Positions 31,509 to 42,181 of a DNA stretch of 42,181 nucleotides are shown piece after piece; the first letter of the stretch is position 1; every line of letters begins with the position of its first letter. Both the position numbers and the translations under genes were made by a program. Source of the DNA: an uncultured Oscillospiraceae bacterium (GTDB taxonomy: Bacteria; Bacillota; Clostridia; Oscillospirales; Acutalibacteraceae); assembly GCA_900544715.1 (NCBI GenBank), contig UQWL01000020.1:1-42181 (forward strand), read 5' to 3'. The notes below the pieces were generated by a model that saw only the letters and a program-made list of their open reading frames with translations, had not been told where the DNA came from and searched no databases.

Positions 31509-32543
31509 TCAGTGTTTCTGAAAGGGTGGTTCGATACCGAAACGGAACCTGGCATCTTTTTTGAATTTACACCGGCACGGATTCCCTTCTGCACGATAAA
31601 TTACTGCGTTTTTTAAGTCGTATATGACAGACCACACCGTATCTTTCCCTGTGCTTCTGTCGTATTGACATAAAAACCCGTCCTTTCCCGCTAAAAGCTC
31701 CTGTGCCGATTGGATTCCGATTTGCCCTCTCTTACGCTCCAGTGCATTTTTGAGCGTTTGATATCTTGTCTCTGCCTGCCAGTTATCAATTTCCGGGTTT
31801 GTAAACGAAGCCATCGCTTCCGAATGAAAGACATTGGTGGCGTAGACATAGGGGCGCCCTTCAGATGGCCGGATGATTTCTATTTTCTCTGCATTACATT
31901 CTACAACGGCAATCTCTCCCATGCGATCTGCTATCGTTAGCGTTTGGGCCGAGGCAATGGGGATTTCTTGAATGTAATGAATCGCCTCGTTGGTTGTTTT
32001 GCATTTTTCCAAGATGAACCGTAACAGCATCCCTGCATTGAGCCCTGGCTGAATGGCGTGAGGATAAACCGCGGTCAGACCGACAGCAAGCCCTTGTTCG
32101 TTTATGCCGTCCTCCAGTTCGAGAAATGCTGTCGTATTTCCTGTGAATCCATAAGAATCAGCGTCAATATGATAAATGACATTTAAATTATATTTCTCTA
32201 GTTCAGTTAAAAAATCGCTGTTTCTTCCGAACAGAATCGTTTCATGATCTGCCACTGCAAAACAGGAGCAATGGCAGGCGGGCGGCATGGCATACATGCT
32301 GAATAAAACAGCTTGGAGCATTTCAGCCTCACAATGCTGCCCATCCGCTAAGCCCTGGATTTCTTCTAATATTTCTGGGAAGTATTTTTGATAAACGGGA
32401 ACACAAGCCAAAGCGAACGCCTTTCGCTCTTTCGTCATTGGAAAAGGAAGGTTGTTTAAAATAAATTGGCCGTGCTTTTCCAAAAGGGACCCCCAATGAA
32501 ACCCGATTTCGTAGTGTGTCCCTTTCAAATGCGCATGATACAT
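31509..32543 (-). CDS. C45-family autoproteolytic acyltransferase/hydrolase
   Basis: 344 aa. Resembles the Ntn-hydrolase group of penicillin acyltransferase-like (C45) proteins: N-terminal helical part, LEEIQGLADG, then the likely self-cleavage site before Cys92 (CSCFAV, in place of the common CSTFAV), GRNSDF, and GINEQGLAVGLTAV. Cleavage would free Cys92 as the nucleophile for amide bond hydrolysis or acyl transfer. Natural substrate unknown. ATG follows AAAGGAG with 10-nt spacing; own promoter. AT-richer than its neighbours (for example around 32130-32230), which may point to a more recent arrival. Confidence 0.82.
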   Translation of the reverse strand: MYHAHLKGTHYEIGFHWGSLLEKHGQFILNNLPFPMTKERKAFALACVPVYQKYFPEILEEIQGLADGQHCEAEMLQAVLFSMYAMPPACHCSCFAVADHETILFGRNSDFLTELEKYNLNVIYHIDADSYGFTGNTTAFLELEDGINEQGLAVGLTAVYPHAIQPGLNAGMLLRFILEKCKTTNEAIHYIQEIPIASAQTLTIADRMGEIAVVECNAEKIEIIRPSEGRPYVYATNVFHSEAMASFTNPEIDNWQAETRYQTLKNALERKRGQIGIQSAQELLAGKDGFLCQYDRSTGKDTVWSVIYDLKNAVIYRAEGNPCRCKFKKDARFRFGIEPPFQKH

Positions 32544-32599
32544 GATTCTTTCGCTCCTTTATCTGTTACAATAAAGAGCAGCCGGCAACTCTATCACAA

Positions 32600-32628
32600 A
32601 GGATAATGGAATAAAAATTTTATGTCAA
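32600..32628 (-). promoter_or_regulatory. promoter of the C45-family gene
   Basis: Minus strand: perfect TTGACA (32623-32628), 17-nt spacer, TATCCT (32600-32605). Confidence 0.65.
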
Positions 32629-32741
32629 TATCTGCTTTTGGATTTGGAATATCACCTCAAACTGTCCCTTAGAATGTATACTGATGAAAGTGAGGGGAGG
32701 TTGACGCGGCATATTGTGGAAAGGAAGTGTTTCTTGCCGCC

Positions 32742-32769
32742 TTGAAAAGCACGAAATAGATGGTATAAT
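32742..32769 (+). promoter_or_regulatory. metG promoter
   Basis: TTGAAA (32742-32747), 16-nt spacer, perfect TATAAT (32764-32769), leader about 55 nt. No T-box core seen. Confidence 0.72.
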
Positions 32770-32829
32770 AACAATGAATCAGCATGCGTGCGGCTTTGCG
32801 CATACCTCAATTTTCAGGAGGAATCATCA

Positions 32830-34782
32830 ATGGACAACACAGAGAACAAGAAATTTTATATCACTACGCCGATTTACTATCCGTCGGACAATCTGCACAT
32901 CGGCCACGCTTACTGCTCCGTGATGGCGGATACCATGGCGCGGTATAAACGGATTCAGGGGTACGACGTGATGTTTCTCACCGGCACGGACGAGCACGGC
33001 CAGAAGATTGAGGAGAAGGCGAAGGCCGCGGGGATCACGCCGAAGCAGTATGTCGACCATGTCGTATCCGGCATTAAAGACCTGTGGAAGCTGATGGATA
33101 TCTCCTATGATAAATTCATCCGCACGACGGACGATTATCATGAGAAGGCCGTTCAGAAAATCTTCAAGCAGCTCTATGACCAGGGCGATATCTACAAGGG
33201 CTCCTATGAGGGCTGGTACTGCACGCCCTGCGAATCCTTCTGGACGGAGACGCAGCTCGTCGACGGCAAGTGCCCGGATTGCGGGCGTGAGGTCAGGCGC
33301 ACGTCCGAGGAGGCGTATTTCTTTCGCCTTTCCAAATATCAGGATCAATTGATCAAGCTTTTTGAGGAGCATCCGGAGTTTCTGGAGCCCGCCTCCCGCC
33401 GCAATGAGATGCTCAATAACTTTATCAAGCCCGGTCTGGAAGACCTGTGCGTGTCCCGCACTTCGTTTACCTGGGGCGTGCCGGTCACATTTGACCCGAA
33501 GCATATCGTCTACGTCTGGGTGGATGCGCTCTCCAACTATATCACCGCCCTTGGCTACGGCTCGGAGGACGACAGCCTTTATCAAAAATATTGGCCTGCG
33601 GATATCCATCTCGTCGGCAAGGAGATCGTGCGATTCCACACGATCATCTGGCCCGCCATGCTCATGGCGCTGAACCTGCCTCTCCCCAAGAAGGTGCTCG
33701 GCCACGGCTGGCTGATCCTGGAGGGCGGCAAGATGAGCAAGTCGAAGGGCAACGTCGTCGATCCGGTGGTGCTCTGCGAGCGCTACGGGGTGGATGCCAT
33801 CCGCTACTTCCTCCTGCGCGATATCCCGTTCGGCTCGGACGGCACCTTCTCCAATGAAGCGCTCATCACGCGCATCAATTCCGATCTTGCCAACGATCTT
33901 GGCAACCTCGTCTCCCGCACGGTGGCGATGGTCAACAAATATTTCGGCGGCACGATCCCTACGGAACGCACGGCTGGGGAATTTGATGATGACCTGATCG
34001 CGCTTGCAACTGCTACAAAGGCGAAGGTGGAGGCCTACGCGGATGAGATGCAGTTCTCCCAGGCGCTTACGGAGCTGTGGGCGCTTATTTCCCGGACGAA
34101 TAAATATATCGACGAGACGGCCCCGTGGGTGCTCGCGAAGGATGAGGCGAACCGCGCCCGTCTGGCGGCTGTGATGTATAATCTCTGCGAAGCGATCCGG
34201 ATCATTTCGATCCTCGTTTCTCCCTTCCTGCCGCACACCGCGCCGAAGATTCAGGCGCAGCTCGGCGCACCTGCGGCTGTGCTCTCCTGGGAGCAGGCGG
34301 GCGAGTGGGGCCTGTTGCCGGCTGGCTTCACGGTGCAGAAGGGCGAGATCATCTTCCCCCGCATCGATATCGCCAAGGAGCTCGCGGAGCTGGAGGCGCA
34401 GCAGAAGGCGGCCCGCGAGGCGAAGGAACAAGCACAGCAGAAGGCGGAGGGCATTGCCCAGATTTCAATCGATGATTTCGCAAAGGTCGAGCTGCGCGTG
34501 GCGGAAGTGAAGGATTGCGAGCCGGTCAAGCGTGCAAAGAAGCTGTTAAAGCTCACGCTGGATGACGGCAGCGGCACGCCGCGCACGGTAGCATCCGGCA
34601 TTGCGCAGTGGTACAAGCCGGAGGATTTGATCGGGCATAAGGTGGTGCTGGTGGCAAACCTGAAGCCTGCGGTGCTCTGCGGCGTGGAGAGCCAGGGCAT
34701 GATCCTTGCCGCGGACTGCGCAAAGGATGATGTGAAGGTGCTCTTTGTCGACAACATGCCGGCGGGGGCAAAAATCCGGTAA
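32830..34782 (+). CDS. metG: methionyl-tRNA synthetase
   Basis: 650 aa. Class I synthetase charging tRNA-Met. HIGH motif at 23-26, zinc knuckle Cys131/Cys134 and Cys148/Cys151, KMSKS at 301-305, helical anticodon domain, a charged linker (AQQKAAREAKEQAQQKAEG) and a C-terminal tRNA-binding OB-fold (from about 555: DFAKVELRVAEVKDCEPVKR...GVESQGMILAA). ATG 32830 has AGGAGG with 8-nt spacing; a longer frame from 32788 is rejected. Followed by three genes in the same direction ending with TatD; metG-tatD neighbourhood is common in Firmicutes. Confidence 0.97.
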   Translation: MDNTENKKFYITTPIYYPSDNLHIGHAYCSVMADTMARYKRIQGYDVMFLTGTDEHGQKIEEKAKAAGITPKQYVDHVVSGIKDLWKLMDISYDKFIRTTDDYHEKAVQKIFKQLYDQGDIYKGSYEGWYCTPCESFWTETQLVDGKCPDCGREVRRTSEEAYFFRLSKYQDQLIKLFEEHPEFLEPASRRNEMLNNFIKPGLEDLCVSRTSFTWGVPVTFDPKHIVYVWVDALSNYITALGYGSEDDSLYQKYWPADIHLVGKEIVRFHTIIWPAMLMALNLPLPKKVLGHGWLILEGGKMSKSKGNVVDPVVLCERYGVDAIRYFLLRDIPFGSDGTFSNEALITRINSDLANDLGNLVSRTVAMVNKYFGGTIPTERTAGEFDDDLIALATATKAKVEAYADEMQFSQALTELWALISRTNKYIDETAPWVLAKDEANRARLAAVMYNLCEAIRIISILVSPFLPHTAPKIQAQLGAPAAVLSWEQAGEWGLLPAGFTVQKGEIIFPRIDIAKELAELEAQQKAAREAKEQAQQKAEGIAQISIDDFAKVELRVAEVKDCEPVKRAKKLLKLTLDDGSGTPRTVASGIAQWYKPEDLIGHKVVLVANLKPAVLCGVESQGMILAADCAKDDVKVLFVDNMPAGAKIR

Positions 34783-34791
34783 GAATTTCGG

Positions 34792-34821
34792 GCGGCGCAG
34801 AGCAGGAATGCATTGCGCCGC
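34792..34821 (+). terminator. weak hairpin after metG
   Basis: GCGGCGCA (34792-34799) with TGCGCCGC (34814-34821), loop of 14 nt, followed by TCGTTTGATTCTGTTT. The poor T tract suggests only partial termination before the hydrolase gene. Confidence 0.45.
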
Positions 34822-34852
34822 TCGTTTGATTCTGTTTATTGGGAGTGATGAA

Positions 34853-35599
34853 ATGGAGATGGAGACGCTTTTCATCCCGGGAATTCCCGCCGTGGTGTGG
34901 GGAGAGCCGTCTCACCACGTATTAATCGCGGTGCATGGCAATCTTTCGCATAAGACGGATACCGTGATCCGGCTTCTGGCTGAGGCGGCGGTACCAAAGG
35001 GCTTGCAGGTGCTCAGCTTCGACCTGCCGGAGCATGGAGACCGGCCAAAGGGAAACCCGCCCTGCAAAGCGTCAGCGGCGAAAGCAGACTTGCGGCTTGT
35101 GATGGAATATGCGAAATCCCGCTGGCGGGAAATCAGCCTCTTTGCCTGTAGTATGGGGGCGTATTTCAGCCTGCTGGCATATCCGGACGAAACCATTCGC
35201 CAGTGCCTGTTTTTGTCCCCGGTTGTAGATATGAGGCGGCTGATTGAAAATATGCTTCGCTGGTCCAATCTCAGCCAGCAGCGGCTGGCTGCGGAGGGGG
35301 AGCTTGTGACGGCAGCCGGACAAACGCTATATTGGGGCGATTACTGCTTCATCAAAGCACATCCTGTGACCCGATGGGAACCGCAGACGGAAATTCTATA
35401 TGGCGAAAACGACGGTTTATGCGAACGGGCTGTGCTGGACGCGTTCGCCCAGCGCTTTGACTGCCGCTTGCAGGTGGTGAAGCAAGGGGAGCATTGGTTC
35501 CACACGCCGGAGCAGCTGGCGGTTTACCGGAACTGGTTGGAGAAACGGATCGAACCAGCTTCCAGTGAATACGATTTGAAAGGGGAGAGCGAATGCTGA
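34853..35599 (+). CDS. alpha/beta hydrolase
   Basis: 248 aa. Alpha/beta-hydrolase fold: oxyanion region VLIAVHGN, FDLPEHGDR, nucleophile Ser100 in FACSMGAY, acidic residue in LYGENDGL, catalytic His in GEHWFH. Cytoplasmic, serine esterase/lipase or peptidase-like; substrate unknown. ATG 34853 follows GGGAG with 7-nt spacing. Its last codons overlap the start of the nucleoside phosphorylase by 7 nt, so they are co-translated. Confidence 0.83.
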   Translation: MEMETLFIPGIPAVVWGEPSHHVLIAVHGNLSHKTDTVIRLLAEAAVPKGLQVLSFDLPEHGDRPKGNPPCKASAAKADLRLVMEYAKSRWREISLFACSMGAYFSLLAYPDETIRQCLFLSPVVDMRRLIENMLRWSNLSQQRLAAEGELVTAAGQTLYWGDYCFIKAHPVTRWEPQTEILYGENDGLCERAVLDAFAQRFDCRLQVVKQGEHWFHTPEQLAVYRNWLEKRIEPASSEYDLKGESEC

Positions 35600-36369
35600 C
35601 GGAAACCTTTGACCGGTCGGAGGAGATCATTCGGCCAGAGATGATATACGGAAAACGGAAGAAGCTGTGCGATATCTGCATCATCACCTTCTCGCAGCAT
35701 GTGATCGAATATGCGTTGCAAAAATATGACTGTAAAAAGGTCATATCGCTTGAAAGCACGGGGGGTTCTATCCCGATTTATATCATGACATATCAGGAAA
35801 AGGAGCTTGCCCTTTATCAGTCGATGATCGGCGCTCCCGCGGCGGGCGCCTGCCTGGAGGAGGCGCGTTGCCTGACGGGTGCATCTCACTATATCATGTT
35901 CGGCTCCTGCGGCTGCCTGCATGAGGAGATCACCGCCGGAAAGCTCATCGTTCCCACACAGGCATATCGGGATGAGGGGCTCTCCTACCACTACGTGCCC
36001 GCTGGGGATTATCTGCCGCTCCCAAATGCCGGGCGGGTGGCCTCGTTTTTCGAGCGGAAGGGTATCCCGTTTGTCACCGGAAAAACCTGGACGACGGATG
36101 GGCTATACCGCGAAACGCGCGCGAATATGAGCAAGCGAAAGGCGGAGGGCTGCCTGACTGTCGAGATGGAGTGCGCGGGGCTTCAGGCGGTGTGTAGTTT
36201 CCGGGAGTTGCAATACTATGCCTTTCTCTTCGGCGGCGATCTGTTGGATGCTGCGGAGTGGGATGTTCGGATTCTGGGGAATCACAGGGAAAAAGATTGC
36301 CAGATCGAAGGCTTCCGCATTGCGCTGGAATTGGCGCACGCGCTATCAATGTTATTCAGTTTGGAATAA
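35593..36369 (+). CDS. nucleoside phosphorylase family protein
   Basis: 258 aa, PNP/UDP phosphorylase fold. FGSCGCLHEEITAGKLIVP and VEMECAGLQAVCSF (substrate pocket Glu-Met-Glu) are the typical segments; ESTGGSIPIYIMTY is the N-terminal phosphate-site region. Splits a purine or pyrimidine nucleoside with phosphate; the base is not readable here. Overlaps the hydrolase stop. The relation to uridine phosphorylases or MTA phosphorylases is open. Confidence 0.85.
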   Translation: MLTETFDRSEEIIRPEMIYGKRKKLCDICIITFSQHVIEYALQKYDCKKVISLESTGGSIPIYIMTYQEKELALYQSMIGAPAAGACLEEARCLTGASHYIMFGSCGCLHEEITAGKLIVPTQAYRDEGLSYHYVPAGDYLPLPNAGRVASFFERKGIPFVTGKTWTTDGLYRETRANMSKRKAEGCLTVEMECAGLQAVCSFRELQYYAFLFGGDLLDAAEWDVRILGNHREKDCQIEGFRIALELAHALSMLFSLE

Positions 36370-36384
36370 GGATGGTTTCATCGA

Positions 36385-37218
36385 ATGGATTCACTGATTT
36401 TTGATTCGCCCGCGATGCAAACACCGCGTGTGACACCAAATTCACCTATCATCTTTGACTCTCATGCGCACTATGACGATCGCGCCTTTGACGGCGACCG
36501 TGAGGCGGTGCTTTCCACCCTGCCGGGGGCCGGGGTTTGCGGAGTCATTAACTGCGGCGTCGATATTCTCTCTTCCCAAAAAGCGCTTGCGCTCGCCGCG
36601 CAGTATCCCTTTCTCTGGGCAGCGGTTGGCATCCACGGGCAGGAGGCGGGCCGGGCAAAGCCGGGCGATCTTAACCGCTTACTGCCACTTTTGGAGGAGC
36701 CGCGCACGGTGGCACTCGGAGAAATCGGCCTCGATTACCACTATGATGACGGTGCGCCGCGCGAGGTGCAGCGGGAACTGCTCGAGCGGCAGCTCCAAAT
36801 TGCCGTGGAGCGTGATATCCCGGTAATTTTGCACGACCGGGAGGCGCATGAGGATATGTGGAAGCTGTTGCAGCGATATAAGCCGCGCGGGGTGATGCAC
36901 TGCTTCTCCGGCAGTGTGGAGATGGCGAGGGATCTGGTGGGCATCGGCATGTATATCGGCCTTGGCGGCGCAGTGACCTTCAAAAATGCGCGCCGTCCAA
37001 TCGAGGTGGCGGCCTGGGTGCCGAAGGATCGCCTCCTGATCGAAACGGACGCGCCCTATATGACACCTGTTCCCTTCCGTGGGAAACGAAACACCTCTGC
37101 GCTGATCTCCTATACGGCGGAAAAAATTGCGCAGGTGCGCGGCGTCACATCGGAGCAGGTGCTGCGCATGACGAAGATGAATGCCGAACGGCTCTTTGGT
37201 GTTGTCTGCCCGGTATAA
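36385..37218 (+). CDS. TatD family metal-dependent hydrolase
   Basis: 277 aa. Amidohydrolase-fold DNase/hydrolase of the TatD group: DSHAHYDD (HxH metal site), GEIGLDYHYD (Glu bridging metals), LHDREAHED, MHCFSG and ETDAPYMTP. An N-terminal extension of about 20 residues precedes the domain; a later start is possible but AAGGATGG before 36385 is adequate. Last gene of the metG cluster, followed by a terminator. Some members are 3'-5' exonucleases or D-aminoacyl-tRNA deacylases. Confidence 0.93.
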   Translation: MDSLIFDSPAMQTPRVTPNSPIIFDSHAHYDDRAFDGDREAVLSTLPGAGVCGVINCGVDILSSQKALALAAQYPFLWAAVGIHGQEAGRAKPGDLNRLLPLLEEPRTVALGEIGLDYHYDDGAPREVQRELLERQLQIAVERDIPVILHDREAHEDMWKLLQRYKPRGVMHCFSGSVEMARDLVGIGMYIGLGGAVTFKNARRPIEVAAWVPKDRLLIETDAPYMTPVPFRGKRNTSALISYTAEKIAQVRGVTSEQVLRMTKMNAERLFGVVCPV

Positions 37219-37291
37219 CAAACCAGTTTGATTTCTCGATTATCCCGTGGAATTTGATCTTCGTTTTTTGCCCGGATTTTTCTCGCTCACG

Positions 37292-37337
37292 AAAACGCTC
37301 CCCGGTTGTAGATGCTTACGGCCGGAGAGCGTTTTTA
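37292..37337 (+). terminator. terminator of the metG-tatD cluster
   Basis: AAAACGCTC-CCCGG (37292-37305) with CCGG-A-GAGCGTTTT (37322-37335), then T. Confidence 0.75.
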
Positions 37338-37521
37338 GGAGCGGCAGAAGTGGGAGCGGATCGGACAGGGGATGGGCCGAAAAACAGCAGAAAAGATGAC
37401 AGACTGTTGTCAGCTTTCCTGCGTTATCATCAGCATGCCGTTGTATTTTCAGGTCGGGGCTGCAGAGTGCCGGAGCCTGATCTGCGCGGGCCGGTTTCCA
37501 GCAATTTTCATCCGACGTTCC

Positions 37522-37549
37522 TTGACTTTTTTCACAAATCTGGTATGAT
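37522..37549 (+). promoter_or_regulatory. uvrA promoter
   Basis: TTGACT (37522-37527), 16-nt spacer, TATGAT (37544-37549). Confidence 0.72.
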
Positions 37550-37556
37550 ATCGAGA

Positions 37557-37568
37557 GAACAAATGTTT
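37557..37568 (+). promoter_or_regulatory. LexA-box-like site at uvrA
   Basis: GAACAAATGTTT, close to the Gram-positive SOS box core GAAC-N4-GTTC (last base differs). It covers the predicted transcript start, a sensible place for LexA repression. Confidence 0.45.
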
Positions 37569-37599
37569 TTGAGCCGTGTGCGCTCAGGGAGGTCTGTGT

Positions 37600-40431
<2,832 letters not shown>

Positions 40432-40463
40432 AGGCAGGCGAAAAGATGCCGGCAAAAAGTAAG

Positions 40464-40499
40464 ACCCGCCCCATACAGCAGCGTATGGGGCGGGTTTTT
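40464..40499 (+). terminator. uvrA terminator
   Basis: Perfect 13-bp stem ACCCGCCCCATAC (40464-40476) with GTATGGGGCGGGT (40483-40495), then TTTTG. Confidence 0.9.
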
Positions 40500-40781
40500 G
40501 ATAGGGTGAAGGGAATGAATCGATTTAAAAGATGCTGAGGATCATTGTTTCAACGCGGGAGAAGTAAGCAGCCAATGCCAGCGATTTCAGTATGAGGTTA
40601 TTTACCATATTGGCGATCATTTTAAATTTTTATGATCCAGCCTTTTTTGTGAAACAAAAAATAAAGAGAATTTACTCGAATGAACACAACTTTATTCCAG
40701 AGGAAGTATATCATTTTGCCAAAAAATCTGGTAAAATGATAAATAAAATATGGAGTTTACAATCTGGAGGAGGAAAGCAGG
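40500..40781 (+). promoter_or_regulatory. AT-rich upstream region of the symporter gene
   Basis: No gene seen. An extended -10 (TGGTAAAAT, 40729-40737) without a clear -35 is the best promoter candidate; GGAGGAGG lies just before the start codon. No operator could be recognised. Confidence 0.35.
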
Positions 40782-42152
40782 ATGGAAAACAGATTGACTT
40801 GGGGCAACAAACTCGGATATGGGGTCGGGACGATCGGCAAAAGCATGAGCTACGGCCTGGCAAGTGGATTTATCTCTTATTGGTTTTTATCAGGTTTGGG
40901 GCTATCGCCGGCATTTTTGGGCGTCATGCTTTTTGCCGCGCGCATTTGGGATGGCGTCAACGATCTGTTAATGGGTGCAATCATCGACCATACGCACACT
41001 AAATGGGGCAAGTTCCGGCCGTGGATGGTGATTGGTGCCGTGACCAATGCGGCGGTTACGGTTTTGCTGTTTACCGACCCCGGGTTCCGTGGCCCCGGCT
41101 TATATGTTTATGCAACGGTCGGCTTTATCCTGTGGGATATGACCTATACGATGATTGATGTCAGTTATTGGGCGATGATCCCCGCGCTGACGCTCGATTC
41201 CCATGATCGTGATCAGGTTTCTATGCTGCCGCGCATCTTTGGCGGCGCGGCGGGCATTGTGGGCGCGTTTACGCTGCAAATCACAGACAAGCTCGGCGGC
41301 GTTGCGGGCGGCGGGTTTATGAAATATGCGTTGCTTACCTCAGGCATCTATATCCTGACCGTTTTGATCTGCACGGGCACGGTGCGGGAGCGGATCGCAC
41401 CGCCCCCACAGCAGAAGGAGGAAAAATTTTCCCTGATCCGCTGCGCAAAAATTTTGTTTCATAACGATCAGGCGCTTGTAATTGTGGTGATCATGATCCT
41501 GTTTAATCTCGCCATCAATCTGACGAATGCGGTCACGGTTTTCTACTTTGTGTTTGTAATCGGCAGCAAGGATCAATATTCTTTCTTTACCATCTTGCTC
41601 GGCGCGTCGCAGGCAATCGGGCTGTTAGGCTATCCGATTTTTACCAGATGGTTTGGGCGTAACCGGGTGAATATCGCTTCCCTGGTTTTGCCCTGCATTG
41701 GCTATGTGCTGATGTTTCTCTCAACCAGCTTCCTCAATGGGCAGTTCCTTCCCTTTGCCGCTGCGGCCTTTGTGATGTCCGCCGGGTTTGGCTCAATGGG
41801 CGTTATGCAGAATGTGATGCTCGCAGACGCGGTGGACTATGGGGAATGGCGCACGGGCGAGCGCAATGAGGGTGTGATTTTTTCGATGCTGACCTTCCTG
41901 AGCAAGGTTGCGGCGGGATTGAGTTCGCTAATTACCATGTTGGGTTTTGCAGCCGTCGGCTTTCAAGGAAAAGAAGATTCTGTTGCAACGCCGCAAGCGG
42001 TGACCTGCATCGAAACGATGATGTATATCCTGCCGCCGCTGATCTTGCTTGTGGCGCTGGCGGTCTATTTCAAAAAGTTTAAGCTCAAGCCAGAGCTTGT
42101 CAAGAAGATCTCCTGCGAGATTCAGGAAAGGCGCGGGGCTGGCGATTCTTGA
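40782..42152 (+). CDS. GPH-family sugar:cation symporter (MelB-like)
   Basis: 456 aa, 12 membrane helices. Glycoside-pentoside-hexuronide symporter of the major facilitator superfamily: ARIWDGVNDLLMGAIIDHTH, then KWGKFRPWMVIG, the signature loop between helices 2 and 3, and DVSYWAMIPALTLDSHDRDQ between helices 4 and 5. Imports an unknown glycoside with Na+ or H+. ATG 40782 is preceded by GGAGGAGG. A glycosidase gene often follows such transporters and may lie beyond the window edge. Confidence 0.92.
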   Translation: MENRLTWGNKLGYGVGTIGKSMSYGLASGFISYWFLSGLGLSPAFLGVMLFAARIWDGVNDLLMGAIIDHTHTKWGKFRPWMVIGAVTNAAVTVLLFTDPGFRGPGLYVYATVGFILWDMTYTMIDVSYWAMIPALTLDSHDRDQVSMLPRIFGGAAGIVGAFTLQITDKLGGVAGGGFMKYALLTSGIYILTVLICTGTVRERIAPPPQQKEEKFSLIRCAKILFHNDQALVIVVIMILFNLAINLTNAVTVFYFVFVIGSKDQYSFFTILLGASQAIGLLGYPIFTRWFGRNRVNIASLVLPCIGYVLMFLSTSFLNGQFLPFAAAAFVMSAGFGSMGVMQNVMLADAVDYGEWRTGERNEGVIFSMLTFLSKVAAGLSSLITMLGFAAVGFQGKEDSVATPQAVTCIETMMYILPPLILLVALAVYFKKFKLKPELVKKISCEIQERRGAGDS

Positions 42153-42181
42153 ACGGTATTTTTACGATATGGAGCGATAAT

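Larger units (their letters stand above)
37219..37599. other. intergenic region upstream of uvrA
   Basis: No gene; long frames on both strands run through the terminator and promoter. Besides the terminator it has an imperfect hairpin at 37387-37422 (GCAG/CTGC, AAAG/CTTT, TGACA/TGTCA, loop GACTGT) of unknown meaning, then the uvrA promoter. Confidence 0.5.

Noticed and set aside
32544..32829. T-box or SAM riboswitch upstream of metG
   Set aside because: No GGGTGG-type T-box core and no SAM-I core; the predicted leader is only about 55 nt.
40592..41002. 136-aa ORF overlapping the start of the symporter gene
   Set aside because: Out of frame with the clear GPH symporter and without a ribosome site.

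Overview
The window looks like the chromosome of a moderately GC-rich, low-GC-type Gram-positive anaerobe of class Clostridia, probably a gut Oscillospirales/Ruminococcaceae-like species. The reasons are the strong AGGAGG-type ribosome binding sites with frequent TTG and GTG starts, an EFR1-type flavodoxin/ferredoxin protein, DUF975 and DUF1836 proteins, a single-chain clostridial-type PurL, an HPr carrying the regulatory Ser46, an ECF transporter S-component, a type III pantothenate kinase and a putative monoderm MMPL/RND exporter. The taxon is inferred from gene content only. I see no rRNA, tRNA, insertion sequence, integrase or phage gene.

Layout. 1-376: hairpin-rich non-coding stretch. 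0.4-1.9 kb: EFR1 ferredoxin plus membrane-anchored peptidoglycan amidase (overlapping ATGA). 2.1-3.6 kb: GH29 alpha-L-fucosidase. 3.7-5.6 kb (minus): two membrane proteins, a DUF975 member and a very divergent apparent paralogue. 5.9-12.2 kb: purL, a phosphoglycerate-mutase-like protein that may really be a homoserine kinase, and an O-acetylhomoserine sulfhydrylase-type PLP enzyme, ending in two tandem terminator hairpins. 12.3-17.8 kb (minus): TetR regulator, MMPL exporter and a huge coiled-coil lipoprotein, with a probable autoregulated promoter carrying two TGAC-N5-GTCA palindromes. 18.3-19.8 kb: proC, a 445-bp non-coding interval that folds into a long rod-like structure, then HPr. 20.0-21.6 kb (minus): DUF1836 protein and glycerophosphodiester phosphodiesterase. 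21.8-26.4 kb: PflA-like radical SAM protein, hemolysin III family protein, small membrane protein, a YiiX/YebB-like cysteine hydrolase (minus), and a STAS-less SulP permease. 26.4-29.4 kb: an ABC-2 exporter operon with a long leader containing a small ORF and an intrinsic terminator; its ATPase gene has an in-frame TAA near the N-terminus. 29.5-31.3 kb: coaX and an ECF S-component (probably for pantothenate); the coaX leader contains one isolated copy of a type I-C-like CRISPR repeat. 31.5-32.5 kb (minus): C45-family acyltransferase/hydrolase. 32.8-37.2 kb: metG, alpha/beta hydrolase, nucleoside phosphorylase and TatD-like nuclease, ending in a terminator. 37.6-40.4 kb: uvrA with a LexA-box-like site at its promoter. 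40.8-42.15 kb: GPH-family sugar:cation symporter.

Most of the window is housekeeping metabolism (purines, Met/Thr branch, proline, CoA, DNA repair, tRNA charging) with small export and sugar-use modules between. The most unusual items are the lone CRISPR repeat inside the coaX transcript leader, the structured non-coding interval at 19.1-19.4 kb, the long leader and broken ATPase of the ABC-2 exporter, and the TetR/MMPL/giant lipoprotein module. All homology statements rest on reading motifs by eye; no database search was possible.
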